DNA from: Myxococcales bacterium
Lineage (GTDB): Bacteria; Myxococcota_A; Polyangia; Polyangiales; Polyangiaceae
Length of the DNA stretch: 64,000 nucleotides
Reading direction: 5' to 3'
NCBI GenBank assembly: GCA_016706225.1
Contig: JADJKB010000022.1
Span: forward strand, 372,001-436,000
Of the stretch, positions 17,442 through 25,171 are shown piece after piece. The notes below the pieces were generated by a model. The model saw only the letters and a list, made by a program, of their open reading frames with translations, ran no database searches and was not told the DNA's origin. The stretch's first letter is position 1; each line of letters begins with the position of its first letter. A program made the position numbers and the translations under genes.

Positions 17442-18698
17442 GTGAGTCGTATGCGCAGCGACGAGTGTGGAAAACGTCTGATCTCACGCGTCGACCTGGA
17501 CGCGCTGATGCTGGATGACGACCGCGCAGGGTGGCTCGCACTCGCCGCCGACGAAGAATTTCAGGAGGCCATCCGACGGGCCTGCCGTGACAGCTCCATC
17601 GCGCGTCGGGCATGCATTCTTGCTTCGCTGCCCCTGACGGCCGACGTGGCGCCGGAGCTGTTTCAGGCGGTCGAACACGTGCGGACTCGCCTTGGCATCG
17701 AGGCCACGCTGGCGGTTCACCGCATTGCGGAGCCCATGCTCTCGCTCATCACTCCCGCCGATGACGGCCGAGTCTTGCTCGGAATTTCGCGCGTCGCTCT
17801 CGAACGCCTGGACACGACCGAGCTCACGTTCGTGCTGGGCCACGAGTTCGGTCATGCCCTGTTCGATCATTTTTCGCTCAGCCTGGACGCGCCGCACATG
17901 AGCGAGCTGCTGTCAGCGAGCCTGCGCTCCCGCTACCATGCCTGGCGGCGCTACGCGGAGCTGAGCGCCGACCGCGTGGGACTGCTGGCCTGCCAGGACG
18001 CGGACGTGGCCGTTCACACTTTCTTCAAGCTGACCGGCGGGCTCTCGGAGCCGAGCGCCGCGAGCAGCCCTCGCCCCGAACCGATCACGGGGCCGAGCGT
18101 GCAGCATACGGGGCTCGGCGGGACCGATGCGGACTGGTTCAGTACCCATCCGTACAGCCCGCTGCGCCTGAAGGCGCTGGATGTCTTCGCGCGCGCGCGG
18201 CAGTTTCACGACTCGCTTGGGCGCAGCGGCGGCGACCTCGACCGAGCGGCGGTCGAGCGCGAGATCCGCGACATCATGCAGCTGGCAGCTGACACTCAGG
18301 TCGACGACCAGGACGACGCGAGCCGGGAGCTCGGGGATTTTCTGGCATTGGCCGGCGTCGCCGTTGCGGCGGCCGACGGCACCGTCGTGGACGCGGAGCA
18401 CGACCTGGTCATCGAGCTCGTCGGCCCCGAAGGTCGCCTCTCGGACGGTGCGCTGATCGAGGACCTCGACGACCAGGAGTTCGAGCGGCGAATGCTCGTC
18501 GCAGCCGAGAAACTCTGCCTGAAGCTGCCAGTCAGCCGACGCCGACAGATCATGGAAGACCTGGTCGCGATCGCGCTCGCCGACGAGGACCTCGCAGATG
18601 CGGAGGTCGAGGTGCTCGGCGCGTGCGCGGTGTGGCTCGGCGTCGACCCGGAGTTCGTTCAGGAGGCGATAGCCCGGCACGGGGCTGCCCTGGGCTGA
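17442..18698 (+). CDS. M48-like metalloprotease with TerB-like domain (second copy)
   Basis: 418-residue paralogue of the 2634-3893 protein. A GTG at 17442 gives this length; an ATG three codons in (17451) is equally possible. The catalytic helix FVLGHEFGHALFDH (HExxH at 134-138) is followed by AELSADRVG. A Ser/Pro/Gly-rich insertion (around residues 203-228) separates the protease core from DADWFSTHPYSPLRLKALD, which mirrors the corresponding HPATPIRVRAL region of the first copy. The C-terminus has TerB-like acidic loops (AAADGTVVDAEHD and ALADEDLADAEVE). No signal peptide or membrane helix. Two such genes within 15 kb suggest a lineage-specific family; the second is preceded closely by the phosphoesterase gene on the same strand. 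Confidence 0.8.
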   Translation: MSRMRSDECGKRLISRVDLDALMLDDDRAGWLALAADEEFQEAIRRACRDSSIARRACILASLPLTADVAPELFQAVEHVRTRLGIEATLAVHRIAEPMLSLITPADDGRVLLGISRVALERLDTTELTFVLGHEFGHALFDHFSLSLDAPHMSELLSASLRSRYHAWRRYAELSADRVGLLACQDADVAVHTFFKLTGGLSEPSAASSPRPEPITGPSVQHTGLGGTDADWFSTHPYSPLRLKALDVFARARQFHDSLGRSGGDLDRAAVEREIRDIMQLAADTQVDDQDDASRELGDFLALAGVAVAAADGTVVDAEHDLVIELVGPEGRLSDGALIEDLDDQEFERRMLVAAEKLCLKLPVSRRRQIMEDLVAIALADEDLADAEVEVLGACAVWLGVDPEFVQEAIARHGAALG

Positions 18699-18787
18699 GC
18701 GTGCACACGAGCGCAGGCGACGAACAGGGGCCGCGCGGACTCGTTTGCAATCTCGCCGGAACGTGGGTTTGATCCGCTGACTGAATC

Positions 18788-20167
18788 GTGCGGCGCCGTC
18801 TATTCTACCTGCTCGCGCCACTCTTGATCGGCTGCCGCGGGGGCGCCGAGGCCAGCAACGACCGCCCGCAAACGACGCCGGAGGCCTCTCTGAGCAACGC
18901 GCCTGCGCGTGCTGCGCCCGAGAACAGCGCCCCGCCCGCGATGCCGGATGCTGGCCCAGACGCCGCTGAAGAGCGGCCGGATGCGGCAACCTCGCCGGCG
19001 CTCAACGTGGTGCTCATCTTGATCGACAGCCTGAGAGCCGACATGCCGTGGGCCGGTTATCGGCGGAAGATCGCCCCACGTCTGACCGAAATCGAGAAGC
19101 GCAGCGTGAGTTACACCCGCGCCTATTCACTCTCGAGCGTCACCGCGCGCTCCGTGGCGCCGCTGCTGGTCGGGAAGTATGCCAGTGAAATGCCGCGCAA
19201 CGGGTACTTCTTCACGCAGTGGTACTCCGACAACCTGTTCCTGGGTGAGCGACTGCAAGCGGCGGGGCATCGCGCGGTCGCGGCCCACGCCCATGCCTAC
19301 TTCTTCGGCAACGGGATGAAGCAGGGTTTCAGTGACTACAGCGTGCTGCCGGGCACCATCTACAACTCGCCGGAGCCCAAACCGACGAGTGAGCGACTGA
19401 CGGCCGCCGCCAAGCGGGTCCTGGCGAAAAACGCCGACCCCAGCGGCGCGCGGCGACTGTTCGCCTACTTCCACTACATGGATCCGCACCACGACTACAT
19501 CGAGCACGACGACGCTCCCGTGTTCGGGGAAGAACCCCGAGACATGTACGATCAGGAGGTCTGGTCGACGGATCGATCGGTCGGCGAGCTGGTGAGCTGG
19601 ATCCAGAAACAGGCGTGGGGCGCACAGACGGCCATCATCATCAGCGCGGACCACGGAGAGTGTTTCGGCGAGCACGGACAGATCCGACATGGGTACGAGC
19701 TGTGGGAGGCGCTGGTCCACGTACCGCTGATGTTTTTGGTGCCCGGAACGACTCCGCATCGGCTGGACGTTCCGCGCAGCCACCTGGACCTTGCCCCGAC
19801 CATCTTGGAGTTGATGGGGGTGGCCATCGAGCCGCCACTCCGCGGCAAGAGCCTGAGACCCGAGCTCTTCGGCACACTGGGCGAAGCTCGTCCCATCGTG
19901 ATCGACCTGCCGCGCGACAATCTCCAAGATCGCCGGCGCGCGATCGTCGACGGAGACTTGAAGCTGATCTCGCGCGGCGACGATGAACGCTGGCTGATGT
20001 ACGACGTGGTTCGCGACCCGAAAGAACGCAAGAACCTGACCGAGACCCGCCCCGACGACTTTCGTCGCATGCGCAAGCTGTACGACCAACTCTCCCGGAG
20101 CATTCCGAACGAAGAGGTGCACGGCAACGCGGTGCTGAAGAACGCCCCGCCGGACCGACGCTGGTGA
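18788..20167 (+). CDS. Sulfatase-fold lipoprotein with atypical active site
   Basis: 459-residue lipoprotein with a GTG start at 18788; leader MRRRLFYLLAPLLIGC then a Pro/Ala-rich tether. The alkaline-phosphatase/sulfatase fold is seen in LILIDSLRAD (metal Asp residues), SADHGECFGEHG (DHG metal motif) and YDVVRDPKERKNL near the C-terminus, standard for sulfatases. The position of the formylglycine motif (C/S-x-P-x-R) reads Ser117-Val-Thr-Ala-Arg121, so Pro is replaced by Thr and the nucleophile would be Ser or the neighbouring Thr. It may be a phosphotransferase-type or atypical hydrolase of cell-surface glycan, or inactive. A 270-bp non-coding stretch with a strong hairpin follows. Confidence 0.8.
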   Translation: MRRRLFYLLAPLLIGCRGGAEASNDRPQTTPEASLSNAPARAAPENSAPPAMPDAGPDAAEERPDAATSPALNVVLILIDSLRADMPWAGYRRKIAPRLTEIEKRSVSYTRAYSLSSVTARSVAPLLVGKYASEMPRNGYFFTQWYSDNLFLGERLQAAGHRAVAAHAHAYFFGNGMKQGFSDYSVLPGTIYNSPEPKPTSERLTAAAKRVLAKNADPSGARRLFAYFHYMDPHHDYIEHDDAPVFGEEPRDMYDQEVWSTDRSVGELVSWIQKQAWGAQTAIIISADHGECFGEHGQIRHGYELWEALVHVPLMFLVPGTTPHRLDVPRSHLDLAPTILELMGVAIEPPLRGKSLRPELFGTLGEARPIVIDLPRDNLQDRRRAIVDGDLKLISRGDDERWLMYDVVRDPKERKNLTETRPDDFRRMRKLYDQLSRSIPNEEVHGNAVLKNAPPDRRW

Positions 20168-20271
20168 GCTCGCGGCGACCTCGGGCTCGCGCTTTCGATC
20201 ACCGCGACTGCGCATCGAGCCCCGTCCCGTCAAGGTGGGTCAGCAGCCGAAATCAGCGGTAATTCACCGTC

Positions 20272-20295
20272 AAAAAAGCGCGCTTTGAGCGCGCT
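20272..20295 (-). terminator. Strong hairpin with T-tract on minus strand
   Basis: AGCGCGCT (20277-20284), loop TTG, AGCGCGCT (20288-20295) makes an 8-bp stem with a 3-nt loop. On the plus strand it is preceded by six A (20272-20277), so read leftward it is a textbook intrinsic terminator followed by TTTTTT. The genes on both sides point rightward (the sulfatase ends at 20167, the FHA-GGDEF gene starts at 20438), so it could stop antisense transcripts. Confidence 0.6.
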
Positions 20296-20437
20296 GCGGC
20301 AAAGCCTGCGGGCTCAGCTCCATCAAAACTCGGCCTCACCGCAACAGATTCGACCACTTCAGCTCGGGAGCGCCCGAGGCACGCGCCTTGCCGCGTTTCC
20401 AGATGTCATGATTGGTGCGCGAGAGCACGGAGGTTCC

Positions 20438-21379
20438 ATGGACAGGCCACCCCGCCGGCCGCGTCGAACGAGTACGACCAAACTGCGCGCGGCGACCGAC
20501 TTTGGGCTCGCCGGGCGCCCGAACACCACACCCACCGCGGCTCTCGGCGACCGCCACCTTTTGACCGTACTGCGCGGAGATCCGCTGGGGCGGGTCGCAC
20601 GCGTCGACGAGGACGACATCGTCATCGGCCGGGGTGAACAAGCCAGCTTCGTGCTGAACGACCCGGCGTTGTCGTGGCTGCATGCACGGGTGTTTCGGAG
20701 CGACGAGCACATCTTCGTCGAAGATCTGCAGAGCACCAACGGGACGTTCGTGAACGATGAGCGCATCAGCAGCCCGACTCGCATCGAAGACGGAGCTCGC
20801 GTTCGCTTGGGCGGTTACACAGTGCTCAAGCTGAGCTTGGCCGACGAACTCGAGGAAGAGTCAGCCCGGCGTTTGTTCGAGTCGACCGTCAAGGACGCGC
20901 TGACTGCGGTACACAACCGGCGTTACCTGATCGAGCGCATGACCAGCGAGATTTCCTTCGCCGAGCGGCACTCTGACACGCTGGCGCTCCTGTTGATCGA
21001 CCTGGATCACTTCAAGCTGATCAACGACAACCACGGCCATCACGTCGGGGACGCGGTGCTCCGGGTCGTCGCCGCTGCCATGCAGCGCGTCCTCCGCCCC
21101 GCAGATCTCCTGGCACGCCTGGGCGGCGACGAGTTCGTGATCCTCACTCGGCGTGTCACGCGGGAGAATGCCCGCATCCTGGCGGAGCGTCTGCGCACCC
21201 ACATCGCGGGGCTCGATCTGCCGCTCGCAGGCGACGCACGCCTCACAGTGAGCGTGGGGCTGACGTTCGCCGGTCCCGAGCGAGGGTATCCGGATGCCGA
21301 TGCGCTGCTCGCGGAGGCCGACATCGCGATGTACGAGGCCAAACACCTTGGCCGCAATCGGGTGGTGGTTCATGACTGA
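20438..21379 (+). CDS. FHA-GGDEF diguanylate cyclase
   Basis: 313-residue cytoplasmic signalling protein. The ATG at 20438 is preceded by a strong GGAGG (20429-20433), better than in-frame upstream alternatives. After a basic N-terminus, residues about 43-127 form an FHA domain (VIGRGEQASFVLNDPALSWLH...STNGTFVNDERI), which binds phosphothreonine peptides. A GGDEF domain follows: DALTAVHNRRYL, LLLIDLDHFKLINDNHG, and the catalytic signature GGDEF at 229-233. The RPAD allosteric inhibition site (RxxD) is at 220-223, exactly five residues before, so an active c-di-GMP synthase with product inhibition is predicted. The FHA domain links it to Ser/Thr kinases such as those at 22921 and 58721. Confidence 0.9.
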   Translation: MDRPPRRPRRTSTTKLRAATDFGLAGRPNTTPTAALGDRHLLTVLRGDPLGRVARVDEDDIVIGRGEQASFVLNDPALSWLHARVFRSDEHIFVEDLQSTNGTFVNDERISSPTRIEDGARVRLGGYTVLKLSLADELEEESARRLFESTVKDALTAVHNRRYLIERMTSEISFAERHSDTLALLLIDLDHFKLINDNHGHHVGDAVLRVVAAAMQRVLRPADLLARLGGDEFVILTRRVTRENARILAERLRTHIAGLDLPLAGDARLTVSVGLTFAGPERGYPDADALLAEADIAMYEAKHLGRNRVVVHD

Positions 21380-21403
21380 GCGCCCGCGCCGCTGACGGCC
21401 TGC

Positions 21404-21979
21404 GTGCGAGACCGCGACAAATCCGGCGCGTCGAGCACTGCCAGCGCTCCGGGCGCGGTTTCCACACCCAACTCACCGCGGCGCCCGTTCGTGCTGGGTC
21501 CGGCTCCCGCGAGCAGCCCCGCCAAGGAGCGCGAGACGGCGGTGCTCGCAATCATGACCGGGCTGCTCGCTGCCAAGGATCTTCCCGAGCTCGCCAGTGA
21601 GCCAGGTCGTGGTCTCGACCTCGATCTGCGGGACGAGCTGACCCCGCGGGCCGGAGTGACTTCGCGCGTCGGCGCGCTGAGCGTTCGCGGGGGTCTGTCT
21701 CCCGCCTCCGCCAAACAAACGCTCGAAGCAGCGCGCCTCCAGCTGCAAGGTTGTTACGAGCGCAGCCTGGCTCGCGACCCAAGACGAACCGGGCGCATCG
21801 AGCTCGAGCTTGCGCTGGGCAGCGATGGTCGCGTCAGCGACGCGAAGACCAAGCGCTCGACCTTCGAGAGCTCCGACGTGGTGCGGTGCGTCGTCGTCCG
21901 CAGCCAGAGCCTCCAATTTGCCGCAGGCGACGCGGGTTCCTCCACGCTATCGTTCGTGATCTCGTTTGCATCAGGCTGA
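21404..21979 (+). CDS. AgmX/PglI C-terminal domain protein
   Basis: 191-residue protein with GTG start at 21404 close behind the FHA-GGDEF gene. The C-terminal 90 residues, LQGCYERSLARDPRRTGRIELELALGSDGRVSDAKTKRST and the final VVRCVVVRSQSLQF (Cys-containing strands), match the AgmX/PglI C-terminal domain found in many gliding/polarity-associated myxobacterial proteins; two Cys are the conserved pair. The N-terminal half is low-complexity Pro/Ser/Ala. No signal peptide is evident at the chosen start, though a start further upstream cannot be excluded. Function not known; probably envelope. Confidence 0.7.
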   Translation: MRDRDKSGASSTASAPGAVSTPNSPRRPFVLGPAPASSPAKERETAVLAIMTGLLAAKDLPELASEPGRGLDLDLRDELTPRAGVTSRVGALSVRGGLSPASAKQTLEAARLQLQGCYERSLARDPRRTGRIELELALGSDGRVSDAKTKRSTFESSDVVRCVVVRSQSLQFAAGDAGSSTLSFVISFASG

Positions 21980-22032
21980 CGATTTCGCAGGAAAAGCGGC
22001 GTGGTTTCGGGCGGCGTGTCAGAATTGGGAAC

Positions 22033-22854
22033 ATGCGCCGTGCCCTCGTCCCGCTCGTGGTGATCGGGCTGGTCGCGACGTTCATGGTCGCGCGCCAGGC
22101 CACCCCCGCGGGCGGTGCGGAGCCCGAGCGCCCGGCATCCCCCGCATCCGCGGTGGAGAACGCCCCGGGTGTGACACGAACGCCGCCGCCCGAGCCCGCG
22201 CCCTCAGCCGAGCCGTCACCGGCAACCGAACCCACGCCTGAAGTGCGGCTCGTGCCGGTCTCGGGTGAAGAGCCCTCCCGAGTGGCGCCCGCCGAGGGCG
22301 AGTCGAGCCGCGTCTTCATCTACCTGCACGGGTTCTGCAGCGACGCCAACGGCATCAAGGAATGGGTGAGCGCCGCCCAGCGGCACGGGACGGTGATCGC
22401 ACCCCACGGCGATCTGCAGTGTGAGGGACAGCCCGGGCGTTTCCGCTGGGGAAACGACATTCGCTTCATCGACTATCGCATCCAGCGCGCGATCACCTCG
22501 ATCGCGAAGGCCCTGAATCGCAGCCTGGATCGGAACACGGTCACCCTCGTTGGGTATTCGGAGGGGGCGGCGCGCGCCCAATCGCTCGCGTGGCTCTACC
22601 CTTCCCACTACCCGCGCGCGGTGCTCATGAGCGGCCCTCAGGTTCCCGCGTTCGACAAGGTGCGCCACCTCGAGCGCCTGGCCGTGCTTCGCGGTGAGCG
22701 CGAGTACCGCCGGAACTACCGGCTCTCCACCGAGTACTTCGCCAAGGCGGGTGTGCCCGCGCGCTTCTGGGAGCTACCCGGCGCGAGTCACGGGGAGCTC
22801 GGTCCGGACGCGTTGCGGGTGTTGACCGAGGTGTTCGACTTCGTAGCGCGGTAG
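22033..22854 (+). CDS. Alpha/beta hydrolase, exported
   Basis: 273-residue protein; ATG at 22033 follows ATTGGGAAC. The N-terminus (MRRALVPLVVIGLVATFMVA) is a signal anchor or peptide, followed by a Pro/Glu-rich linker (about residues 20-90). The hydrolase core has VFIYLHGFCSD (oxyanion strand), the nucleophile elbow GYSEG, and the final His in GASHGELGPD. The Cys in HGFCSD and CEGQ may form a disulfide. Serine-hydrolase of unknown substrate, likely attached to the inner membrane with its catalytic domain in the periplasm. Confidence 0.8.
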   Translation: MRRALVPLVVIGLVATFMVARQATPAGGAEPERPASPASAVENAPGVTRTPPPEPAPSAEPSPATEPTPEVRLVPVSGEEPSRVAPAEGESSRVFIYLHGFCSDANGIKEWVSAAQRHGTVIAPHGDLQCEGQPGRFRWGNDIRFIDYRIQRAITSIAKALNRSLDRNTVTLVGYSEGAARAQSLAWLYPSHYPRAVLMSGPQVPAFDKVRHLERLAVLRGEREYRRNYRLSTEYFAKAGVPARFWELPGASHGELGPDALRVLTEVFDFVAR

Positions 22855-22920
22855 GCAAAGGCCCCGTGCGGCTCTCTTGCGCCGGAAACGCCTTGCGGGC
22901 GCTGCGTCACCCGGCCGCGC

Positions 22921-24390
22921 TCAGCGCGTGCGGCGCGCGCGCTTCACCGTCCTCTGTGCTTGCTCGGCCGAGTCTTCCTCTTCCGCCTCTCGAGACTGCT
23001 CGTCGTCGCTCACCCTCACCCGCTCGACCCGCTCCACCCGCACTCGACGCGCAGTCTCGTTCATCAACACCCGGGCGCCCCTCGCCACTTCGGGGTCCAC
23101 GCGTGCCTCGTCGTCGTCGCCTTCCGGCATGTACACTCGGAGCGCGTGCAGAGCCACGCCGAGCCCCCAGCCCATGACGGGATACAGAAACCACAGATGC
23201 GAGCTGGTCAGCAGGTTCAGAACGAAGAAGAACACCGCAAAGATGCCCCAGGTCGCCAGGTGACGATTGAAGCGCCGAACCTGGCGAGTCCTGGCACGGC
23301 GCGGAGGCACGTATCCGTGCAGCTCTCGAGCGGCGGCATCGAGCGCGGCGCGATCCACGCCAACCTCGCGCGCCACTTCGACGAGCGTCTCGAAGCCGAG
23401 CCCGGGAGTGCGCTGCTCTTGAAGATCGACGGCGCGTTTGAGGATCTGACTGACCTGAGCCGTGGAGTACTGCGACAGATTTTCGCTGGGACCGCCAGGC
23501 GCGGGCGCTCGCTTGGCCTTCGGCTCGGGCGGCGGAATCGAGCCCGCCTCGCCGTCGAGAGCCGACACGAGCTTTTGCATGCTGGGGAAGCGGTCGTCCG
23601 GCTTCTTCTGCAGCGCGCGCAGCACGACGTCGGACAGGGCGCCGGGAGTGTCCGTCATGGGTGGTGGTGCGTCGGCCAACACCGACGCGCCGTATCCGAC
23701 GGCGTCGGCGCCTTCGAACGGCAGGCGCCCCGTCAAGAGCTCGTAGGCCATCACACCCCACGAGAACTGGTCCGAACGTCCATCCAGCGCGCTGCCACGG
23801 ATCTGCTCCGGGGACATGTAGCGGACCGTGCCGATGACGGCACCCTCGACCGTCAGGGTCCCGAGCCCCGGGCTCTGGGTCAGGCCATGCGGATCTGCAG
23901 CGCCCGCCAGCTGGCGCGCAATGCCGAAGTCGAGCACCTTGATGCGCTCGTCTTCCGTGAGCATCACGTTTTCGGGTTTCACGTCCCGGTGCACGATGCC
24001 GAGCTCGTGCGCGCGCCCGAGAGCGAGGGCAGTGTCGCGCAGCCAGCGCAAGCGCTGCGACAGCGGCACCGCAACATCGCCCACGACCGCCCGCAGCGCG
24101 CGGCCCGAGATCAGCTCCATCACGATGAAGGGCGTCCCCTCCAGCTCACCCACGTCGTGGATGGTCACGGCGTTGGGGTGGTCGAGCTTGGCGGCGGCGC
24201 GGGCCTCACGCAGCAATCGTGCGCGCAGCACGCTTCGGTCGGCCTCGTCGGCGCGGTCGAGGGCCACGACCTTGAGCGCAACTCGGCGATCGAGGCGCGT
24301 GTCATGGGCGCGGTACACAAGGCCCATGCCACCCTCCCCGATGAGAGCCTCGACCACATAATGACCGAACGCTTGTCCCGCCTCCAACAT
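22921..24390 (-). CDS. Ser/Thr protein kinase with C-terminal 2TM domain
   Basis: 489-residue kinase from an ATG at 24390. Hanks-type motifs: glycine loop IGEGGMGLVYRA (18-29), Lys40 in ALKVV, Glu62 in LLREA, HRDVKPEN (134-141, catalytic Asp136), DFG (154-156), then the APE-equivalent RYMSPEQI. The linker from about 300 carries Pro/Lys-rich and coiled segments; near 390-440 there are two hydrophobic helices with the text ATWGIFAVFFFVLNLL and LWFLYPVMGWGLGVALHALRVYM, the conserved 2TM domain of many bacterial membrane proteins. The C-terminal tail is highly charged. Neighbour genes (TVP38, GH5) run in the same direction with a 73-bp gap. Confidence 0.9.
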   Translation of the reverse strand: MLEAGQAFGHYVVEALIGEGGMGLVYRAHDTRLDRRVALKVVALDRADEADRSVLRARLLREARAAAKLDHPNAVTIHDVGELEGTPFIVMELISGRALRAVVGDVAVPLSQRLRWLRDTALALGRAHELGIVHRDVKPENVMLTEDERIKVLDFGIARQLAGAADPHGLTQSPGLGTLTVEGAVIGTVRYMSPEQIRGSALDGRSDQFSWGVMAYELLTGRLPFEGADAVGYGASVLADAPPPMTDTPGALSDVVLRALQKKPDDRFPSMQKLVSALDGEAGSIPPPEPKAKRAPAPGGPSENLSQYSTAQVSQILKRAVDLQEQRTPGLGFETLVEVAREVGVDRAALDAAARELHGYVPPRRARTRQVRRFNRHLATWGIFAVFFFVLNLLTSSHLWFLYPVMGWGLGVALHALRVYMPEGDDDEARVDPEVARGARVLMNETARRVRVERVERVRVSDDEQSREAEEEDSAEQAQRTVKRARRTR

Positions 24391-24463
24391 CGGGGCGCAG
24401 GGTACCAGAGGACCGGGAGTCGCGAGTGGTGACGCGACGAGCGCGCTGATACTGCGGACGCCG

Positions 24464-25171
24464 CTAGCTCTCCGGGTTCACTGCGGGCGCTTCGACCTCA
24501 CGAGTCCGCGACGTCCGGCGCCGTCGAAGCAGCCATATGAAGACCCCGAGCATCACGGCGAGCGCCGCGACGCCGGCCCAGGTGCTTCCGGCGACGTTCG
24601 CCAGCCGGCCGAACAACTTCTCACCAAAATAACTCATGGCCAAGAGAGGCACGACGTAACCCAGCAGAGAGCCCCAGAAGTGGGTCGAGAATCGCACCTT
24701 CGAGACGCCGAAGAAGGCATGCAACAGCGGCGGCATCCAGAACACGAAGCGCAAGACCACGACCGTGGGAAGGGCGCGCCGCGAGAGGGCTTCGTCATAC
24801 CTCCGGAAGCGCGCCGGGATCCGCTCTTCGATCCAGTCGCGCGCCACGAAGCGCGCGAACGAGAAACCCACCACACTCGCGGCCATCGTCCCCACCATGG
24901 ACAGCGCGAAGGCCACGGGCCAGGGCCAGATCAGCGCGGCCGCGACGACGAACACCGTCCCCGGAATGCCGAACGGCTGCAGCAGCGCGTAAGAGACGAT
25001 GAACACGACGTAGCCCCAGCCACCGAGGGCCACGAGCGATTGTTTGACCTGCGCCGGGTCGTGAAACTGCGCCAAGATCCCGAGGCGCTGAGCCACGACG
25101 AGCAGCGCGACCACCGCGAGCACGGCGGCAATCTTGGCGTTCCTCCGCCCCGTCACTCGATGCTCACACAC
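24464..25171 (-). CDS. TVP38/TMEM64 (DedA-superfamily) membrane protein
   Basis: 235-residue integral membrane protein starting at an ATG at 25171 that lies 19 bp inside the preceding GH5-like gene. About six hydrophobic helices surround the family core FGIPGTVFVVAAALIWPWP (the G-x-P-G SNARE-associated Golgi/VTT signature) and RFVARDWIEERIPARFRRYDEALSRR, which is the cytoplasmic-loop pattern of TVP38 proteins. These transporters are linked to lipid scrambling or to cationic stress. The C-terminus is basic and polar. Substrate not determinable. Confidence 0.85.
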   Translation of the reverse strand: MCEHRVTGRRNAKIAAVLAVVALLVVAQRLGILAQFHDPAQVKQSLVALGGWGYVVFIVSYALLQPFGIPGTVFVVAAALIWPWPVAFALSMVGTMAASVVGFSFARFVARDWIEERIPARFRRYDEALSRRALPTVVVLRFVFWMPPLLHAFFGVSKVRFSTHFWGSLLGYVVPLLAMSYFGEKLFGRLANVAGSTWAGVAALAVMLGVFIWLLRRRRTSRTREVEAPAVNPES

